A stretch of 64,000 bases of DNA from Callipepla californica brunnescens. Its lineage: Eukaryota; Chordata; Aves; Galliformes; Odontophoridae. The stretch covers positions 23,256,437 through 23,320,436 of the forward strand of contig JALIRH010000002.1 of assembly GCA_023055505.1 (NCBI GenBank). The letters are read 5' to 3'. Position 1 is the first letter of the stretch; every line of letters begins with the position of its first letter. Shown one piece after another: positions 37,561 through 48,722 of this stretch. Under the pieces are notes generated by a model. The model worked only from the letters and a program-made list of their open reading frames with translations, had not been told where the DNA came from and searched no databases. A program made the translations under genes and the position numbers.

Positions 37561-40500
37561 TCATCTCTCTGGAAGTGTAGTGTGTGGTCTATATGCAACA
37601 CTTTTAGCAGCAAAAAAATGTGATGAATCCATTATGGAATTAAAAACTACCTTTAAACATCCATTGTATAATTAGCTGAAATCTGGGCAAAGATGTTGCC
37701 AGATGTAATTTGAAAGCTGAAAATCACTCCTGGCAGCAGTTGTCACTTTGAGAGGAATTTTGCCACATAATGAAAAGCATATCTCAAGTTTAGACCAGTC
37801 TCATTTTCTACATTTTCGCTGATGTTATCATTTTGTGTTGATGCAGTCTGGCCCTCCCAGAAGTATCTGACAAAACTCACTTCAGTATTAAATGTGCAGG
37901 CTATAAGATGTAATTAATCTCCCTTTATTTTACTCATTTTCGGCCTGAGTATAAACTATTCTATGCTATATTCCCTCTTTAAAAATGGGACAGAGCCAAC
38001 TCGGAGGCAATTCAACCCGTCCTGTCTACATAGGGAGATGGATGGTGGCCTGGCAATTCCAGATCTTAGTTCAGCCTAAGTTAAGTGAACTGAAGTCAGA
38101 TGAGCTGTATCCTACCTACACCCAGAAGTATAAGTTATTTAAAGTGTTTAATTTGAACTTTTTCTTTAATGCTCGTTCATCACTGCTCTGGCACGGCCTC
38201 TGGTTTTCTAGAAGATTGATGTAAATACAGTTCTTTACTAACAAAGATTTTTTTGCTTGAACTACTCCGTATTTAGCAAGGGTGATTTCTGAATACTACC
38301 CAACTCAGACACGGCAATATGGGCCAGTGAAATCCTTTGTATCTGCTTCTGTGTTAATCTGAATTTTTTTAGTGCTTCTCTGTTAATGCTATGATATTAT
38401 GTGTTTTGGCATAGTCATCTAATTGAAATAATTAGGAAGTTTTTATGCTTTTTTTTCCAAAATGTTGTATACTTTTATAACAACATTTTGAAAGATGAAT
38501 ATTAAGTATATAATAGATAAATATTGTTTTTTTACAGATAGGAAAGGTAAATGAAAGGCTCAAGAATTAATTCAAATCCTACAGTGTTCTGTTTCTGAGA
38601 CATGGAAACAAATATAAACCATCAAATTGCTAACTTTCTTTCATATGCTAGGAAAAAAATAGTTTCATCACAAAAAACTTGCAGACAAATGCATGGGTAT
38701 CAGAAATGGTAGCACTATAAAAAAAGTACCTTGGAATATACGAATATTATGCCTCTACAGCAGTTCCATTGTAATGTCATGACAAGAGTTTACACTATGA
38801 GTGCTACTATACAATCGTATTATGAGCAAGAAGAAATGAAGAGACTGCTGACACACTGTTTCCATCTTAAGCCTGAGCTCACAGGTTATATATTTCTGAG
38901 CTTGTATTTAACCCAATTGTCTTCGTGGATTTTTATTCAAGCTGTTTGGCTAGTCTGGAGTATGTGGTGGACTAACACAAGTATAATGGAAAAAAAATAC
39001 AATAAAATCCAAAGATGAAGGGTCTTAGTCCTGCACTTGAAATATCTAAGGGCAGAAATTTGGCAGACAGGTACAACCTCTGGTCAGGAAGCCATGGTTT
39101 CTTATTCCGTGAGCAACTTTCTTTTTGTTTGTATTTGTTTTCTCCTGGTCCACTGCATAGAGTCCATGTAGATCACAGAGATTACTATCCTCAGGCAACA
39201 GCAGCAGGAAATTTTTCCCCTTTGTTCCTTAGAGCCCCTCCTATACCTTATAAATTAGCAACAAATTTCTTTTTACGTCTCATCTTTGGTTTCCAAAAAG
39301 CCAGGCTTTCCCACAGTGTCAATGTGTATTGACTGGGCTGGTGAGAACTGCTACATGGTGCTACCAGCAGAGAACTATGGCTTGTCTCTGTCAGGATCAC
39401 AGCATTGGCAATGAACAGTGGTGTAGAGATCACAGCCTCTAGGAGAGCTCTGATCACACCAGGAATTTGGGATGAAAGGAGAAGAGGTGAGAGATCCCGC
39501 AGTGCTACTCTCCCCTATAGTAGCTCTTCTTGTGGGACAGCTGTGGGATTAAATCCTAACTGGAAACCAAAGGTATGAATGGGACATCAGTACAATTTTG
39601 GGAGATAGTGAAGACATTGTACAGGCATACAAACTGTCAATGTTTTATGGCACCTGGGCTGTGTAAAAATGATGAGCAAATACACCATTATCTGAATCAA
39701 GATTTGACAGTTCTAGTGCAAGAAGAAAGAAATTAGGATCATATCCTTAAGGTGCATGATAAATATTCATGCTTTGTTTTAAGAAGCCACATGGCCATCA
39801 GTACACAATTACATCTGTAAACTTGGAACCAAGTTAAGACAACGTCTGGTTTCTTTTAGAAACAGAACCAGCTGGGAGTCATTCTGAGCTCTGCCTGTTG
39901 CTGGATTCCCTTGGAATTAGATACTAAAATATTAAGCTGTAATAGCCTTGCTGGATATCTGGAATCCTGCAGATGTTATCTCTCATTTTCTGAAACAGCA
40001 ATTTTCACTCACCTAGGTTCACACTGAGGACAGCAAAGCTTTACAGCAGCAACAGCAAATGTAACATTCCTTGATCTCAAATTCCAAGTGCTTCCATATA
40101 GCTAATAGTTACATCAGTGGAAAATAATTGTCAGGAGAAAAGTCAGCGTGGGGAAAAGTCAGCGGTATTCATTTAAAGTGAAGCATTTCTTTGTAGTTTT
40201 TAAAAGCACTGTGGTTAGGTTATAGATGATTTCTCAATGAAGAGTTTAAGAGGTGCAATTTATAAACTCGTAAAATAAATTTTCACTTAAGAAAAAATCT
40301 GTCCAGATGGGGAATCTTTTATCAATTGCTTTTTGGTTCGTATACTATTTATCGCCTGGTTCAATTGCTAAATCTATCAAATTCGTCATATTTAGTGCAG
40401 CAAAAATTGTGTGGCTATTTAAATAAGGTTATTTCTGTAATGTTTTGATTTAATTCCTCATCTGATTTTGGGCATATCCTGTGTATTGTTCTTTTTGTTT

Positions 40501-43500
40501 GCTGCTACACATTTAGATTGGTGATTTATCAGTGCAGTCAGTGCACAGAGAGGTGCAAATTCCTACCAAGTTGTACAGAAGAGCAGAGAAACAAGCTATT
40601 GTATTTGTCTGACTGTTTCAACATGAAGATCCCTGTGGATCTTAACTCAGCAAGTCCAGCTATTGCTTCCAGTGATAATACTGCCTGTTTTGTACAAACT
40701 ACAAGAAAATTCTGTCCAGTAAGCCAGTTAACATTGAAAATACACTAAAAAGTGCATCAAAAAGATTCACAGTCTGTTGCTTTTCATCAGCTAAGCCTCA
40801 AAAATCAAGTCTCTGTTTTCTTAAATTTTGAGTAGAGCAGCTACAGAGACAGACAGACAGACAGAGGGGTCCCTGATTTCTGCATCACTATTTCAGTCTA
40901 CTAAGAGTAAGTTAAAAGGGCCATCAGAAACACAAGGGACAAAGATAGTTTAAAAAGTGTTGCATGACATATCTGTATAGAGCTGCCTATTCCCTGTCCT
41001 TATTCTCCATCCAGTGGGACTGAGGTGCTCTCACAAGGACCTGAAACACATGGTTATGTACTTAAGCACCTTTGAAAATCTGATCATACATAACTATTTT
41101 ACTTATAATCTCTTTAGGTGAGACCCTTGGGAATTGAAGCAGAGAACAAGAGGAAACTAGCTTCTGAACCAGAATTTCTTGTATTCTTTTTTCTTTTTTA
41201 TTCCCCCTTTTTAAGAATACATTATGTGTTACCTGTAGTTAGCGGCTGCCCATTTTGTTTTCCTGTTAACAAATGCTGACTCAGTAGAGGTCTATAAATG
41301 CTCTTACTTTAAATCTTAAGTTGAAAAAATATTAGAAGAAATCCTAAAAGTTTGTAGCTAAAGTTAAGGCATGAGTTTATGTATCCAGGTATCACTGAAA
41401 TAACCTCTTGCACATATATTCAAATTGTGGCCTTTTCCTTTTCACTGTAAGATTTAAATCTAAGAAATAGAACTACTGAGAATTAGGAAAAAAATAAAAA
41501 TAAAAATGAACAAAACCTGCAGACATATCTACAATAAACAGAAAATGACATTATCAGTAAAGATGGATAACAAGGGCAATACTTTGCCACTCTACTGAGA
41601 ACAATTTAGTAACACATGGTTTCTTCATTTTCTGTCTAAACAGCCATTCTTGGATAAGGGAAATAACTTCCTTCCTGACAGACTATTACAGGCACCCTTT
41701 AGCAGCACATTGGTGTGGAATTAATAAAAGCTTGTCTTTGTGGCAATTAATTTCCTGAAATTCTGTAATAACAAAGAAAGGAAAGGAAAAGCTGCTTTCC
41801 TCTCATAGCTGATAGCTGTATTCTTGGCCCTAAGCACAGTCCTGGAGAATCGGATTGTTTGAATTATATTCCCACATCTTCCATAACATCCCTTGTGACC
41901 TTGGAAAATCATTTGATCTCTCTGTGCCTTAAATCATCTTTCCACAAAGGGGACTTAATTATAATTCCCTACTACCAGAGAAGTGTCATTAGGCCTAATT
42001 AGTTAACATCTGTAAAGTGCTTTGAGAGCAATCTTTTGACAGATGATATTCTAAGTGCAAACCATCTTAGTAAAATTTTGCAGTCTGGTTTAGTGTTATT
42101 TGTTTCATACAAACAATGCTCTTGTCAGATTAGGAACATTAGTTTGATGTATTAAGTTATTCATAGACAGGGATAAGAAAATTACATTTATCTGGGCTCT
42201 GATTCAGTTAGACATTCAACAATATAACCTAATGTAAACAACAGGTACCGATAATGCATTATGAGGCATTTAGTACCCTTGAACTAAATTTTTTCTGATC
42301 ATTAGTTTTCCTCACTGCAAGAAATTTCCTGAGGATTTCTTAAAAGTAATGTATTTAATTGTTGGGATCATCAGGAAAAGCTATATAAAGCAAGGAACAG
42401 TGATTAGGGACAGACCAATGTTGGAAACTTCAGGATGTATGCTTAAACGATAAGATCAGATTTATGCACAAGAAAGATCACTTTGGCAGCATTCTTAAAA
42501 GGTCTGGAAAGAGATATTTCAGGTCAGGAACAAACAAGTCAGAGGTAGATGAAAGCTTGCACTGATTATATAGATATTAACTACACAAGAGAGTGCAGAA
42601 CTTAATGTTTCAGTGAAATAACACGTAAGAATTGGAAGCATCTTGGAAGTGATAGAAAAAATAAGAAAAAAGAAATACACGTACTCAGCTTGAAGACTTG
42701 AAGAGTAAAGGGAGAATGCTTATGAAAAAATAGGGGAAAATATAAAGGACAAAACAAACTCTGTTGCTTGATACAGCAACACAAACATTCCTCAACAATT
42801 CTTTTCAGGAAAAAGTAAGCACTTTTGTGAGTTTGTTGAAATGACCTACAAAAAGAATAAGGTTTTGCCTACCATTGCAGCCTGGAAACAAAGAAAAGGG
42901 ATAAGAAAAGTAATGTGCAAATACCCAGGCCAATTTTTCAACAGTTTATTAAACTTCAACTCTTATCTGTTTTATTAAATAATTTTCTTTTTAAAAAAGT
43001 AATAAAGTATGTATGAGGTGATTTGCTTAAACAAAATATTGTAGAGTGAACAAAATAAAGTGTCCACACGTTGTTGGAGGTCCATGCTGTACCTTCCTAC
43101 TTCACTCAGTTTGTATGTCTCTGCAGATTGTTTAATGGGATCATGGCCTAGAATAACTTCTAGTCTTCTAAATATATTACTTTGAAAATATTTTTCAGTA
43201 AGACTTCGATTTAATTAAAATGTCATCAGAAAAATATAACAAAAATTGTTACATTTCCTTATTACAACCTGTTTACTTAATGTTTGTTAGTGATTACCTC
43301 TTTATGAAATTAATTGAATAAATCAATTTCAGTGCATATCACTAACTGCCTTTAAAAATCTATTTTAAGTTTTTGAGCAAAGGCACAGCAAGGCTTGCAG
43401 AAAACATCCCTTATGAGTTACTGAAAAGACAAGGAAGAACAAGGCCGAGACAATAAATAAGGTGTTCAGTAGTACTGAACAGCTTCAAAAGTTATTGCTC

Positions 43501-43890
43501 CATGTATCTCATGTGCAGCCTGAGGGAAAGAACTTGAGAGGCCAAGTGGATCATTAGATCTCATGCTCTAAGCATATGTTTTTGGTCCCTGTAGAGTGGC
43601 TTAGTCCATGGAATTAACAATTTAAGTTGAGCCAAACAGAGGTTACTCCAGCTCTCCTAGATAAATAATAATCATCCTGCGCAAGTTGATAGTTCAAGGA
43701 AAATAGTTGTAAAGTATCTTCCATAGGATCTTCTGAACTTGATTTGGTATAAAAGAAGGATTAGGTTCTGCTTCAGGCCAAAATCCAAATACAGAAATCA
43801 AGCTACCAGTGTTTTTGCTAATAGAGGTTACAGATTCCTGAAGAAGTGCAGAACCTGGATTTTGATTCAAATATGTCATGACTAATACAT
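37561..43890. other. AT-rich DNA, no gene seen
   Basis: About 6.3 kb with no recognised gene. It contains the hairpin at 38458-38490 (listed separately), a short (ACAG)n at about 40849-40865, and a less AT-rich patch at about 39010-39560 with open frames on both strands (39015-39332 plus, 39248-39457 minus) but no domain. Confidence 0.4.
38458..38490. repeat. Perfect-arm hairpin with one bulge
   Basis: The left arm caaaatgttgtata (38458-38471) is complementary to the right arm tataacaacattttg (38476-38490), with a CTTT loop and one extra A in the right arm. A 14-bp stem with a 4-base loop could be a snap-back duplication or the end of a small palindromic element. No larger element around it is recognised. 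Confidence 0.8.
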
Positions 43891-44075
43891 ACCAACCAAC
43901 CAACCAACCAACCAACCAACCAACCAACAAACAAATAAACCAACAACAAACAAATAACACCTACAAACAATAACAAAACAAAACCAGGAAGCAAACAAAC
44001 AAAAACCCACAAAAACATAAACACCAAATCAAACCAACAAAAAACAGCGGCAACAAGAACAATAAAAAACAATAG
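43891..44075. repeat. (CCAA)n microsatellite extending into an A/C-only-like tract
   Basis: The tract begins with eight or more CCAA units (43891-43928) and continues for a further 145 bases that are almost entirely A and C, with only a few T and G. On the minus strand this gives the G/T-rich repeat behind tryptophan-leucine-valine-glycine repeats in the frames 43694-43960 and 43818-44072, which are not genes. Confidence 0.93.
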
Positions 44076-46011
44076 TATTCAATTTCTACTGATAAGATAA
44101 CTTTTATCCTTCTGAGCTGGTAGGATTTTTGTCATTGACTACAATGGAAGTCTGGAGAAGCTTACAGCTAGCATTAACTGCCAACAGAATAAAAGAAATA
44201 TATTAGTAAAATACTGATTTTACTGATCACATTAGCTACGCTCATGAAATCCAGACCTATTTGAAAACACCAGTCTTAATGTGTTTTAAAACTTCAAAAG
44301 TACTCATGGGAAACAAACAAGAAATTAATAACAAAACAAACCTATGCTCCCTGAACAACTTAGACACAACCTGAAGTTTTTTTAAGATACAAACAGTGTC
44401 ACATTTTTCATCTGGACATTTACTGAACTTCACAAACAGAGAACATTTGTCTCTATTCAGGGTCCAAAGCTGTCCAAAATATTATTTGAACTTCATTTTC
44501 AGAAAATTAGAACAATACAAATCCCATACTCACCTCTGTTTGTTTTGTAAAGAGAAGTAAAGCAAGGCTAATCAGTTAAAGCAGTGGCATTAGTGGGTTA
44601 CTAACTTCATCCAGCTGTCCAAAATTGAATTATGTAATTAATAATTCATTGTGAGCCCTTTTATCCCCACACAGCTGCCTAAAATCTCATGAGAGATGCA
44701 CCCTGACTCCACCCCTGCATGCCCAGTTTTGGTTCCAATCTCCTTTGGGGTTGTAAATTGTTTTGTTTTTTTTTCCTCAGTTCTGTGCTGGCATTTAAAT
44801 GGTCACTGAACATAAGGTATCACTCATTATTTGTGCTAATACAACACCAGCTCAGAAATGTAGCTTGAAATACTGATGTTTGCTCTGTCATTGTATACAA
44901 CTTTTATATTAATACCTAGCTCTTTAGATGTTGACAATGTAGCCGCCCTGATTTGCATGGCTGGGGGGATCTGGTTCTACTCTTCGAAGTGATTTATTTG
45001 ATAATTGTTACTTCTTTGTTGTTCAGTGGCTGGGCAGGTACTGAATATGTCTTCAGGGTCTTTAGTACTTTCTGAGGTTTTATAAAGAGAGTGGAAAGTC
45101 CTAGAAGCTATGGTATATAATACAAAGTAGTTGCATGCTCCACTAGTCTACAGCAGTATCCTATGTCCCAATAAATTTGAAGTCAGCTGCTGGTGCATTT
45201 TTATTGACTTCTCCCTAATCAGAGTTATAGAAAAATGGTACTTCACCACTACATCTCTTGAATGGGGGCAATACATTAAACTATTCAGCACTAACTCTGA
45301 CATTCCCTTTTGAATCTTTCTAGATGCCCGAGTAGGAAATACTGCTTACTGAACTCTCTATTACATTTTTTGATAGTTTCCTCTAAAGAGATAGAATAAT
45401 TTACAATTTTTACTGCAACTTGCACTGGTAAAGCTTTGCACTGGTAATTTAATTCTATATTCATTTAGTTTGAATTACACAGGGAACATCTGCAACAATT
45501 CCTAACAATAACTACATTTCAAGACAATTACACAGTAATAACTAGAGCTACAGAATGATGTCAAAGCCAGAAAAGGAAAAAAACAAACAAAAACAAAACA
45601 AAACAACCACACACACGGGCTTTGTGCATGAAATTAAATTTTGCTCTCAATTGAGAAAATGCAAGTTTATCAGAGAAGAGTCTTTGTAACACCACGTGCA
45701 TCTATTTTATATATTTGTTTCTGTATGTCCTGCAATATATTCTGTTTGACAATTAGTGAATCTGTTTTGTTTTAGGGTACACAAATTTCCTTTCCTTTGT
45801 TGTCAATTCTTCTTAATAAGATGAAGGCAATGAAATAAAAAGATTCTGTGGGATTTACATTGTCAGTCTTATGGAATTAAGGACTGTGGTCAGCAAGGAT
45901 TCTATTCCCCAAATTTTCTACAACAGTTTTTGTATGTAGATCTACGGCGTTTTTAGTGAGTGCATTGTTACTTCTCTGTAACACCAGATGTGTTGTATAT
46001 TCATTGCACAT
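44076..46011. other. AT-rich DNA, no gene seen
   Basis: No gene or transposon recognised. A simple CAAAA/CA tract lies at 45571-45616 (listed separately). The plus-strand frame 45131-45313 has no domain. Confidence 0.4.
45571..45616. repeat. (CAAAA)n followed by (CA)n
   Basis: An A/C simple repeat of about 45 bases, ending in four CA units before GGGC. Confidence 0.85.
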
Positions 46012-46105
46012 ATCACAGAATCACAGAATTGAAGGGGTTGGAAGGGACCTCTAGGGATCATCTATTCTAAGCCCTTAGCCAAAGCAGGCTCCCTAGAGCA
46101 TATAT
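46012..46105 (-). mobile_element. CR1 LINE, 3'-terminal fragment, minus strand
   Basis: The plus strand opens with the inverted CR1 tail (atcacagaatcacagaat), then ggggttggaagggacctct and a gggatcatct block, followed by a ccaaagcaggctccct segment. This is the usual order for an antisense CR1 3' end. The 5' limit is approximate. Confidence 0.88.
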
Positions 46106-46664
46106 GAATCTATCCTGATCAATTTGGGATTCTTTAGGTTTGTCATATCTATCCAGCAATCTAAGCATAAATTTGCTTGATAGTACACTCAGCTGTATAG
46201 TATTCTTATCAAGCCTTCTGACATTCCAGTCATATTTTTCTTCCCCAAATGAACTTTACTCTTATACATAGTCAAGCAGAGCAGAGTAGACATCAGCATT
46301 CATATTTTACTATTTTCTTTTGTTTAAAGAAGGGAAAAATTAGTGTTATATAGAGTAATTGTATTACTGGAATTTCTTCCTTAATCTGTTCAGTGATGTT
46401 AGAAGCTTGAGTTTTTCAGATCTTCAAAAAATTGTACTCGTGTTTCTATCAATATAAACCAAAAAATATTTGATCTTTCTCTGTTGTAGATCTTTCCATC
46501 TTTTCAAGTGTCTGAGCTGATATATTGGTATTTTTTTTCTTCAGAATTGTCATGTTCTCTAAGGAGCAGTAATACTGTCATAGATAGTTCGGCTACTACT
46601 GTCAAACTAATGCTTTCAACTCTTAATCCTTGTCCCACTTTGATCTATTCCATAAAATCTGTGC
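46106..46664. other. No gene seen; may hold decayed 5' part of the mariner copy
   Basis: AT-rich sequence between the CR1 piece and the recognisable mariner relic. A full mariner is about 1.2-1.3 kb, so its 5' half would be expected here. I could not recognise the DNA-binding domain, the first catalytic motif (usually TGDETW-like) or a 5' inverted repeat. Confidence 0.35.
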
Positions 46665-47292
46665 CCTCCAGATATCTATGGAGTGATAACGTGAATTCCC
46701 GACTGAAGAAAAAAGGTCAACATGCAGCCCTTTGAGGTTAAAGTGATATGCACTGTTTTTTGGAATGGGAAAGGCGTGATCCTTCCAGATTTCCTGGAAC
46801 CTGGACTAACTGTCAGCTCTGACCACTGCATCACAACAGTGACTAAGCTGAAAGTTCAGAGTTTCAGGATCAGGGCAGAGAAGACGACAACCTTTCTTAT
46901 GCAACATAACACCAGCACCCATAGAAGATAGAAGACCACAGAGAAGTCTGCCAATTTTGGCTGGACTGTTCTAACACACCCACCTGGATTTGGTACCTTC
47001 TCACTTCTGTCTGTTTGAAATGATGAAAGATGAACTACATCTTCATAGCAGCTGTGGGTCATCTACATTGGTGCAGAAACAGCGGGTCAGCTATATTGGT
47101 GCAGACTGTTGCAAGAGTGGCTTGCAGGCTCTTGTTCATTCCTTGCAAAAATGCACAGCTAATGGTGGTGACTATGTTGAAAGAAAGTGCTTTGTAGTGG
47201 AGAATTTGCTCTATCAGGTCGTGTTATTTTGCCCTTTGTTCAGTTGTAGTTTTCACATATAAGAAGGCATTACTTTCAGAACAACCTATGTA
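46665..47292 (+). mobile_element. mariner (DD34D) DNA transposon relic, 3' half with terminal repeat
   Basis: The block translates, with frameshifts, as the C-terminal half of a mariner transposase. It ends in AAGGCATTACTTTCAGAACA followed by acctatgta, an inverted-repeat-like end closing on TA, the mariner target dinucleotide. The same terminal sequence recurs at 59.33 kb, and the coding 3' end recurs at 1-172. No matching 5' inverted repeat was found, so the copy is a remnant and cannot move. Confidence 0.82.
46692..47262 (+). pseudogene. mariner transposase pseudogene, catalytic residues lost
   Basis: Mariner transposases cut and paste their element at TA sites using a D,D34D triad. Here the catalytic-core motifs are visible: KVICTVFWNGKGVILPDFLE (usual FWDRKGV) from 46740, then the QHDNARPH-equivalent reading QHNTSTHR, FGWTVLTHPP, and PSHFCLFEMMKDE (usual PSDFHLF). 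The C-terminal GLQALVHSLQKCTANGGDYVE follows in part. The second catalytic aspartate is Asn (AAC, 46908-46910) and the third is His (CAC, 47002-47004). The two lie 94 bp apart instead of about 105, showing an 11-bp loss and frameshift between them. A stop precedes the FGW motif. The first aspartate motif is not recognisable. The protein cannot be active. Confidence 0.8.
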
Positions 47293-48599
47293 TTTGCAGA
47301 AAATGATACCAAGGCAGCGAATATACTAATTTTTACTCATCCGAAGTTAAAATTGTAAACAGTTTCACTGGTTTAACGTCTGAAATTAATCAATTCCAGA
47401 AACATTTTTTTTGCAATCTTATAAAAATGAAGAATAAATAATTTTTATTTGGATAAATTGCTTAGCTGAATAGAGATAAAGAGGTAGAAGCAAAACTAGA
47501 CTTCTGAATTGACAGCAAACATACCTATGCTATTAGTGTGAAGTTCAGTTTTAAAAAAGAGAGATCTGATAGCACAGTTTGTAGAGTCATTTTGATTCCT
47601 TGTTGTACGTGGATATACACTGTCGAAATTCATATTTTCAGACTTTTCATTAGCATTGCACTGTGTTGGATGTTAGTGTTTAGCAGGAATAGATTACAGC
47701 AAATATCTGACGCATGACTTCATTAGATTCAGTGGGAAAATTAAATAAAATGATGAATTAGATTTACTCTGAAGAAGAGGGTATACTTAATGGTAATCAT
47801 GAATTGCATGGAAGTTTTTAAATTCAAAACCTATACATTCACGTTCATTTGAAAAATTCTAAAAAGAAATAAGCATATGATTGATTATTTAAAAAGTGCT
47901 GAGTCAGGTCCATTATTTTGTCTTCTAAGCTTTTATGGTTAATCTAATCACTGTATCATTTCTAGGAACACCTTTCCCTGCTGCATGAGCACAGAGCATG
48001 TGGCACTTACAAATAATACTGGTCAACAGAAATTTACATAACACAGATCAATAAGAATATTTCCTGTGGTAGGATTAATAAGGCAATGCACACATCAAAG
48101 ACAGCAATTTCTTTTCCATCTTTCTATTCAGACATACCAGCTTCACGTGTAAGTGTGCAATGTGCTTGTAGCTTTATGTTTGAGAGATCATTTACCAAAA
48201 CTGTAGTCTGATATAGTTGCCTTGGAGATCCTTGGTTTTAAATATCAGGTAATCTCATCCATACATTTCAGGATCTGTCTTTGTGGATAGAAGTTTTCAG
48301 CACTTCTTAACCTTCCTCTTTCTTAGGAGTTACACACCCAAAATCTGATACATGCATAACAGGCACAGAAAATGTGAGTTTCAGTGAAGAAAAACTACAT
48401 CCTAAAGGACCTTCATCTTCCTTGAAGAAACATGATGCTAGGGCAGGACATGTCCCTTAGAAATGAAAAAATAAGTGTTGTAAAAAAGCTTTTCATCACT
48501 TCTCAGCCCCAGAACCAACTGCTAGCACTGGTAGTTAGCAATAATACCAAAAAATTAAGAGCTTGTCAGCATTTTGTCCATTGAAGACATCCATCATTT
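47293..48599. other. AT-rich DNA, no gene seen
   Basis: About 1.3 kb with no recognised gene, RNA or repeat. Confidence 0.4.
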
Positions 48600-48722
48600 G
48601 TCCCTGGAGACTTTCAAGGAGAGGCTCTGGACAACTTGATCTGTGGTGTCTCTGTTAATTGCAGGGGGGTTGGACCAGATGCCCTGCAGAGGTCCTTCCA
48701 GCTGTAAGGATTCTATGATTTT
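48600..48722 (+). mobile_element. CR1 LINE, 3'-terminal fragment
   Basis: CR1 3' UTR blocks in order: tccctggagactttcaagga, then aggggggttggaccagatg, gcagaggtccttccagc and the tail ttctatgatttt. It resembles the subfamily of the 15.8-kb copy (ggagacattcaag start). Confidence 0.9.

Noticed and set aside
43694..44072. Minus-strand frames with repeated GWLV units
   Set aside because: They are encoded entirely by the CCAA microsatellite and the A/C tract next to it.
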